From assembly GCA_016194975.1 (NCBI GenBank), contig JACQAM010000007.1, forward strand, positions 124,001 through 188,000: a DNA stretch of 64,000 nucleotides. The letters are read 5' to 3'. The translations under genes were made by a program, and so were the position numbers. Each line of letters begins with the position of its first letter. The first letter of the stretch is position 1. The notes under the pieces are model-generated. The model did not search any database. It was not told the DNA's origin and worked only from the letters and a program-made list of their open reading frames with translations. Below are positions 60,145 to 64,000 of the stretch, piece by piece. The DNA is from Bacteroidota bacterium (lineage in GTDB: Bacteria; Bacteroidota; Bacteroidia; Palsa-965).

Positions 60145-60195
60145 TTGCTTATTATCTACATAATGTAGATATTTGTAGATAATAAGCAACAAAAT
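60139..60195. promoter_or_regulatory. hipBA operator: 22-bp perfect inverted repeat overlapping the hipB start codon
   Basis: Arms 60139-60160 and 60174-60195 (TTTTGTTGCTTATTATCTACA and its complement, extended by one A-T pair) are perfectly complementary around a 13-nt centre. They contain TATCTACA..TGTAGATA half-sites, including the 19-bp TATCTACATAATGTAGATA. HipB binds TATCC..GGATA-type palindromes in E. coli, so this is the likely autoregulatory site. The right arm includes the first two bases of the hipB ATG, so the RNA could also fold. Confidence 0.75.
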
Positions 60196-60490
60196 GAAAT
60201 CAAGGAAGAAAGCCCTTTTCCCAAAGCATATACAGATCCTTGTAAAGCTCGGCGAAAACATCCGGCTTGCGCGTAAACGCAGGAAACTGAAGACAACAGA
60301 AGTGGCTGAGCGTGCCGGAATAGATCGCAGTACGTTGTACAAAGTTGAACTCGGCTCTCCTTCTGTTTCTATTGGTGCTTATTTCAATGTACTGCGTGCA
60401 CTGGGGCTACAGAATGATCTTCTGAAACTGGCAGTCGATGATGCGATGGGTCGCGATCTGCAGGACGCGGAATTACTGAACAGAAAATAA
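60194..60490 (+). CDS. hipB: HipB-like antitoxin, XRE-family DNA-binding protein
   Basis: 98 residues. A helix-turn-helix of the XRE type: ILVKLGENIRLARKRRKLKTTEVAERAGIDRSTLYKVELGSPSVSIGAYFNVLRALGL. Represses its own operon by binding the palindrome at its start, and restrains HipA. The stop and hipA start are 1 nt apart, so the genes are co-translated. Confidence 0.9.
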   Translation: MKSRKKALFPKHIQILVKLGENIRLARKRRKLKTTEVAERAGIDRSTLYKVELGSPSVSIGAYFNVLRALGLQNDLLKLAVDDAMGRDLQDAELLNRK

Positions 60491-60491
60491 A

Positions 60492-61742
60492 ATGACGACG
60501 GCGCAAAAAGAAATATTCGTTCATGCAGGCTGGACAGATGCAAAAAGTCCGGCGCTGATCGGTGTGCTTTCTGCTCAACAGGGAAAAGGCAGAAGGTCGT
60601 TCGATTTTGAATTCGATCATCAATGGCTAAAGGAACAGAAACCATTCCTGCTCGATCACGATCTTACCTGGCATAGTGGAAAACAATTTCCGAATGGAAA
60701 AACTATTTTCGGAATGTTCTACGATGCCATACCCGATACATGGGGGCGCGTGCTCATGCGCAGGCGCGAGTCCGTTCTTGCGCGTGAAGAAAAACGTACG
60801 GTGCGCACGCTGCACGAATTGGATTTTCTTCTCGGCGTGAATGATGAAAGCAGGATGGGAGGATTGCGTTTCAAAACAGAACAGAATGGAAATTTCATCA
60901 ATGCAGATGGGACGCATCCGATTCCAATGTTGTCAACGATCCGGGAACTGCAACATGGAATTTCTCTTATCGAATCCGAAAAAGAAAATAATGAAGTCCG
61001 CAAATGGCTTAAAATTCTTCTCGCACCCGGATCTTCGCTCGGTGGTGCACGACCAAAAACGAATGTGATGAACGAGCGCGGAGATTTGTGGATCGCGAAA
61101 TTTTCTTCGAAGGATGATACGATCGACAAAGGAGCATGGGAATTTCTCGCTTACCAACTCGCGCTGAAAGCTGGAATAAAAATGTCGGAATGCAGATTAG
61201 AAAAGATCGCCGGGCGACATCATACTTTTTTCACAAAAAGATTCGACCGTGTAAAACAAAAGCGAATTCATTTCGCTTCAGCAATGGCAATGACAGGAAA
61301 TGACGAAAGTTTGATAAAAGAAAATCGCCCATCTTATCTTGATATCGCCGAATTCATCCAGTTCAATGAAACAAACAATAAAAAAGAATTGCATGAACTC
61401 TGGCGGCGAATGGTTTTCAATATCGCCATTTCCAATACAGATGACCATCTGCGCAATCACGGATTTCTATTGCACGAAAACGGCTGGCAACTCTCTCCAG
61501 CTTTTGATATCAATCCTTCCGTTGACAAAGAAACACTCGCCCTGAACATTGATACGGATTCCGGCGAACTTGATTTTGCTCTCGCAAAAAGTGTTGGTGA
61601 ATATTTTCAACTGAACAAAGCTTCGATGGAAAAAATTATGAGTGAAGTTGACAAAGCTGTGCGCGGATGGAAAACTGTTGCAACAAAGATCGGAATCTCC
61701 CGCGCGGAACAGGAATTGATGGTGGCGGCGTTTCGGGTTTGA
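60492..61742 (+). CDS. hipA: HipA-family serine/threonine kinase toxin
   Basis: 416 residues, full length (E. coli HipA is 440). N-terminal domain (IFVHAGWTDAKSPALIGVLSAQQGKGRRSFDFEFDHQWL) and the P-loop-like GSSLGGARPKTNV (180-192), where E. coli HipA has its autophosphorylated Ser; catalytic NTDDHLRNHG (Asp317, Asn322) and the metal-binding DFxxP-like AFDINP (Asp339). Phosphorylates target proteins such as aminoacyl-tRNA synthetases, arresting growth. Toxin motifs appear intact, so the module is probably active. Confidence 0.93.
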   Translation: MTTAQKEIFVHAGWTDAKSPALIGVLSAQQGKGRRSFDFEFDHQWLKEQKPFLLDHDLTWHSGKQFPNGKTIFGMFYDAIPDTWGRVLMRRRESVLAREEKRTVRTLHELDFLLGVNDESRMGGLRFKTEQNGNFINADGTHPIPMLSTIRELQHGISLIESEKENNEVRKWLKILLAPGSSLGGARPKTNVMNERGDLWIAKFSSKDDTIDKGAWEFLAYQLALKAGIKMSECRLEKIAGRHHTFFTKRFDRVKQKRIHFASAMAMTGNDESLIKENRPSYLDIAEFIQFNETNNKKELHELWRRMVFNIAISNTDDHLRNHGFLLHENGWQLSPAFDINPSVDKETLALNIDTDSGELDFALAKSVGEYFQLNKASMEKIMSEVDKAVRGWKTVATKIGISRAEQELMVAAFRV

Positions 61743-61775
61743 TTCATAATAGTGGGTGTGCTTCCTGATAATTAA

Positions 61776-61800
61776 GAGGCTGTTTAAAATTCATTTTCGA
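61776..61800 (+). mobile_element. MITE end fragment (copy D)
   Basis: GAGGCTGTTTAAAATTCATTTT matches the left end of the complete element (29648) with one mismatch, 34 nt after the hipA stop. No other element sequence is seen. Confidence 0.5.
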
Positions 61801-61821
61801 TTTCGTCACTTATCAGAAATT

Positions 61822-61855
61822 AAAAAAAACCGCCGGCCTTACGGGGCCAACGGTT
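61822..61855 (-). terminator. Intrinsic terminator of the 67-residue gene
   Basis: Stem AACCG(CC)GGCC/GGCC(AA)CGGTT with a 2-nt internal mismatch and 6-nt loop; on the minus strand an eight-T run follows. Confidence 0.75.
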
Positions 61856-61897
61856 CATCTTCACATCGACCGAGCGAGCGGTGCCGGTCTTTCTTCT

Positions 61898-62101
61898 TTA
61901 GTTCGTCACATGTTCGATCGTTCCGATCGTTGCCGATCTTTTGATCTCGAGCGACCTGGAGAATCTGAGCAGAGCATCTATGACATGCTGCCTTGGTTCT
62001 TGCGGTCCTGAGCTTGTCGAAGGATCCTCATTAGCGTAACGAAGAAGGTCTTCGCTGTCGATTCCGAGGTTCATAATTTCAGTAGTAGTAGTTTTTATCA
62101 T
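61898..62101 (-). CDS. Small hypothetical protein with an inserted dispersed repeat
   Basis: 67 residues: KTTTTEIMNLGIDSEDLLRYANE, then a segment DPSTSSGPQEP that is encoded by a dispersed palindromic phrase (62006-62024), then RQHVIDALLRFSRSLEIKRSATIGTIEHVTN. A strong terminator after it and a clear ATG support expression. It is probably cytoplasmic; no family recognised. It lies downstream of the sigma-factor gene on the same strand, beyond that gene's own terminator. Confidence 0.55.
   Translation of the reverse strand: MIKTTTTEIMNLGIDSEDLLRYANEDPSTSSGPQEPRQHVIDALLRFSRSLEIKRSATIGTIEHVTN
62006..62024. repeat. Dispersed palindromic phrase TCCTTCGACAAGCTCAGGA
   Basis: The plus strand reads TCCTGAGCTTGTCGAAGGA. 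This phrase recurs widely in bacterial genomes; here it interrupts the small gene in frame and adds a DPSTSSG-type peptide. Confidence 0.55.
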
Positions 62102-62163
62102 TCAGGAGAGTGTTGGTTTTGATGTATAACGGGAGGGTATTTACGATTATTGTGTTCAATTCC

Positions 62164-62256
62164 TTTTTTGTTGGTCGTTTTAAGGTTGGTCGTTGGTGGT
62201 GGCTACATCAATTACAACGACAACCAACCACCAACGAAACGACGACCAACGAAAAA
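62164..62256. repeat. Word-repeat inverted element (TTGGTCGTTGGT type)
   Basis: Left arm 62164-62202 (TTTTTGTTGGTCGTTTTAAGGTTGGTCGTTGGTGGT) and right arm 62222-62256 (ACCAACCACCAACGAAACGACGACCAACGAAAAA) are inverted copies of reiterated TTGGTCG words. It lies immediately beyond the sigma-factor terminator. Confidence 0.65.
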
Positions 62257-62281
62257 GGGCCCATCCTCGCGGACAAGCCCT
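62252..62281 (-). terminator. Intrinsic terminator of the sigma-factor gene
   Basis: Minus strand: an 11-bp stem AGGGCTTGTCC/GGATGGGCCCT including G-T pairs, closed by a GCGA tetraloop, followed by TTTTT. It lies about 30 nt past the stop. Confidence 0.8.
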
Positions 62282-62311
62282 AATTTACCGATGTTGATAC
62301 CACTTTCCCTG

Positions 62312-62896
62312 TTACGCAGAGAGAGCGATCTTTTGTGGCTCGAGCGCCTTGCGCATATTGATGAGCGCATAACGCATACGGCCGAGGGCAGTATTGATGC
62401 TGACGTTGGTGGTGTCGGCAATTTCTTTGAAACTCATATCGAGATAGTGACGCATAACGAGTACTTCCCTTTGTTCGGATGGAAGATTTTCGATGGCCTT
62501 GCGGATGTCACTTCTCATTTGTGATTTTACAATGCGGTCTTCCACATTTCCCTGGCGAAGTGTGATGACATCGAAAATATCGAAGTCTTCTCCTCCGTCA
62601 ACGATCGGCATTCGCTTGAGCCGGCGGAAATGGTCGATCACAAGATTATGCGCAATGCGTAAAACCCACGGAAGAAATTTTCCTTCGTCGTTGTAGGTAC
62701 CGCGCTTCAGTGTGTGAATGACCTTGATAAATGTATCCTGAAAAACATCTTCTGCAAGATGGCGGTCGCGCACAACCATCATAATGTACGAGAAGACTCT
62801 CTTCTTGTGGCGGGTGATCAATACTTCGAGGCAGGATTCTTTACCGGCGATGTACAGGTCGACCAGTTCCTGGTCTTGCAATTGGTCGTAACGCAT
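62312..62896 (-). CDS. ECF-type RNA polymerase sigma factor
   Basis: 194 residues. Region 2 (ARHKKRVFSYIMMVVRDRHLAEDVFQDTFIKVIHTL..FLPWVLRIAHNLVIDHFRR) and region 4 (IRKAIENLPSEQREVLVMRHYLDMSFKEIADTTNVSINTALGRMRYALINMRKAL) are intact. No anti-sigma factor is adjacent, so how it is controlled cannot be told. An unusual strong Shine-Dalgarno sequence precedes the start. Confidence 0.94.
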   Translation of the reverse strand: MRYDQLQDQELVDLYIAGKESCLEVLITRHKKRVFSYIMMVVRDRHLAEDVFQDTFIKVIHTLKRGTYNDEGKFLPWVLRIAHNLVIDHFRRLKRMPIVDGGEDFDIFDVITLRQGNVEDRIVKSQMRSDIRKAIENLPSEQREVLVMRHYLDMSFKEIADTTNVSINTALGRMRYALINMRKALEPQKIALSA

Positions 62897-62900
62897 AATA

Positions 62901-62907
62901 ACCTCCT
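62901..62907 (-). promoter_or_regulatory. Strong Shine-Dalgarno site of the sigma-factor gene
   Basis: AGGAGGT on the minus strand, 4 nt before the ATG (GGAGG is 5 nt from it). Such sites are rare in Bacteroidota, where most genes lack them; other genes in this window show none. Confidence 0.75.
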
Positions 62908-63149
62908 TTTTGGTTTTTCGTCAGTTGGTCTGGTAGAAAAAGTAGAGGTGTACGCGATAGGACTCCTGTTTTTAGTGGCCTAAAAATAAATCGGCCGGTT
63001 AGTGCAATAATATTTGGTGTTACGAGGACAAACGCTGAGCGGTTTCATTTATTGTGCGGAATTATGAAAAAATTCCAAGCAACGACCTTTGTTTGTAAAC
63101 GTCTTAAACAAATATAGCAGTAATAATGGAATAGTCAAATGCTATGCCG

Positions 63150-63157
63150 TAATTTTG
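63150..63157 (+). promoter_or_regulatory. -7 box of uvrA
   Basis: TAATTTTG followed by C, a perfect TAnnTTTG, 30 nt upstream of ATG 63188. Confidence 0.6.
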
Positions 63158-63187
63158 CCGCCTTCTAAAAAGGGGTTATTCCCGGGA

Positions 63188-64000
63188 ATGATGGCCGAAA
63201 CAACGGAACTATACGATCCAAAGAAATTCATTGTCATTAAAGGAGCGAGGATGCACAATCTCAAAAATGTGGATCTCGCCATTCCGCGCAATCGTTTTGT
63301 AGTCATTACCGGGCTTTCCGGATCAGGAAAATCTTCGCTTGCTTTCGATACACTTTTTGCAGAAGGACAACGCCGCTATGTGGAAAGTCTTTCTTCCTAC
63401 GCGCGACAGTTTCTCGGGAAAATTGAAAAACCGCAAGTCGATTATATCAAGGGAATTTCTCCCGCTGTTGCCATCGAGCAGAAAGTGAATACCAGAAATC
63501 CGCGTTCTACAGTAGGAACTTCCACTGAGATTTATGATTATCTCAAATTACTTTTCGCAAGGATCGGAAAAACATTTTCTCCTGTTTCCGGTGAATTGGT
63601 AAAAAGACATACGGTTTCCAATGTGGTTGATGCGGTAATGAATTTCCCTTCCGGGACAAAAATTTTCCTGCTCGCTCCTGTACATCAGAACAGAGAAAAA
63701 ACGCTCAAAGAACAAGTCGGGCTTTTATTACAGCAGGGTTTCACCAGAATTTTGTACGATGGAGAAATGGTTCGGTTGAATGAGATTAATGTTTCTAAAC
63801 TCTCACCGAAAAAAGAGATCATGATCGTCATTGATCGTTTTGCTGTTAATGCTAATGATGAAGAACTTTCATCGAGAATAGCCGATTCCGTTCAGACTGC
63901 ATTTTTTGAAGGAGAAGGGGATTGCGTGGTGGAAATTATTCCGGAAGAAGTAGAAGCGGACTATAAAAAAAACACATCAGCAGAAAGCGGCAGCAATCAG
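63188..64000 (+). CDS. uvrA: Excinuclease ABC subunit A, N-terminal part (runs off the right edge)
   Basis: 271 residues visible, no stop before the window end. IKGARMHNLKNVDLAIPRNRFVVITGLSGSGKSSLAFDTLFAEGQRRYVESLSSYARQFLGKIEKPQVDYIKGISPAVAIEQK is the UvrA first ATPase domain (Walker A GLSGSGKSS). It then reads RSTVGTSTEIYDYLKLLFARIG. Recognises DNA damage with UvrB. ATG 63188 (MMAETT) or 63191 start. Confidence 0.95.
   Translation, partial: MMAETTELYDPKKFIVIKGARMHNLKNVDLAIPRNRFVVITGLSGSGKSSLAFDTLFAEGQRRYVESLSSYARQFLGKIEKPQVDYIKGISPAVAIEQKVNTRNPRSTVGTSTEIYDYLKLLFARIGKTFSPVSGELVKRHTVSNVVDAVMNFPSGTKIFLLAPVHQNREKTLKEQVGLLLQQGFTRILYDGEMVRLNEINVSKLSPKKEIMIVIDRFAVNANDEELSSRIADSVQTAFFEGEGDCVVEIIPEEVEADYKKNTSAESGSNQ

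Noticed and set aside
1-64000. CRISPR arrays, rRNA operons, riboswitches or additional tRNAs
   Set aside because: None seen on either strand by eye beyond the single tRNA-Leu; a covariance-model scan would be needed to exclude small RNAs.

Overview
The window is a gene-dense chromosomal segment from a member of the Bacteroidota, probably an uncultured or environmental lineage. The evidence is the type IX secretion machinery and cargo (a T9SS plug protein, a CHU_C/gliding-type C-terminal domain, a type A sorting domain), SprB and PKD repeats, DUF4476, DUF5103 and GIN-domain proteins, Reg_prop/Y_Y_Y histidine kinases, near absence of Shine-Dalgarno sites, and many -7 boxes of the Bacteroidota type TAnnTTTG. 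It is core chromosome with accessory pieces, not a plasmid or prophage.

Layout. 1-3.8 kb: secreted proteins of unknown function, a tRNA-Leu(UAG) and an alpha/beta hydrolase. 4-7.2 kb: a polyhydroxyalkanoate locus, class III synthase phaE-phaC divergent from the (R)-enoyl-CoA hydratase phaJ. 7.2-17.7 kb: a large T9SS adhesin, mazG, a PagL-like lipid A deacylase, a GIN lipoprotein, the T9SS plug protein, apaG and a TonB-type outer membrane protein. 17.9-21.3 kb: tig-clpP-clpX. 22.3-24.5 kb: a Cys/Met-rich anchored protein, then thyA-folA. 24.4-25.5 kb: phenylalanine hydroxylase behind a tyrosine-rich leader peptide and an intrinsic terminator. 25.6-30.9 kb: nucleoside transporter, bifunctional nuclease, etfBA and a PaaE-type ferredoxin reductase. 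30.9-32.5 kb: three tandem paralogues of a Cys-rich membrane protein family. 32.7-42.3 kb: PBP1c, LRR protein, GH18 chitinase-like protein, cell-wall amidase. 42.4-51.2 kb: arfB, miaA, ribD, small metabolic genes, a two-gene 5'-nucleotidase and dnaA. 51.3-64 kb: hybrid histidine kinase, LMW-PTP, an rsmI-like gene, DUF4476, holin-like, dgt, a Cas4-like nuclease divergent from hipBA, an ECF sigma factor, and the start of uvrA.

The most interesting signal is at 24.44-24.57 kb. A 20-residue ORF with five consecutive Tyr codons is followed by a strong terminator, upstream of the enzyme that makes tyrosine from phenylalanine. This looks like tyrosine-sensing transcription attenuation. Other unusual layers are a family of intergenic inverted repeats built from reiterated short words, placed at gene ends; a MITE family with GAGGCTGTCTAAA ends that has contributed protein sequence; and several genes whose -7 box ends exactly 4 nt before the start codon, which predicts leaderless mRNAs.

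All gene names come from motif and family recognition by eye; no database search was run.
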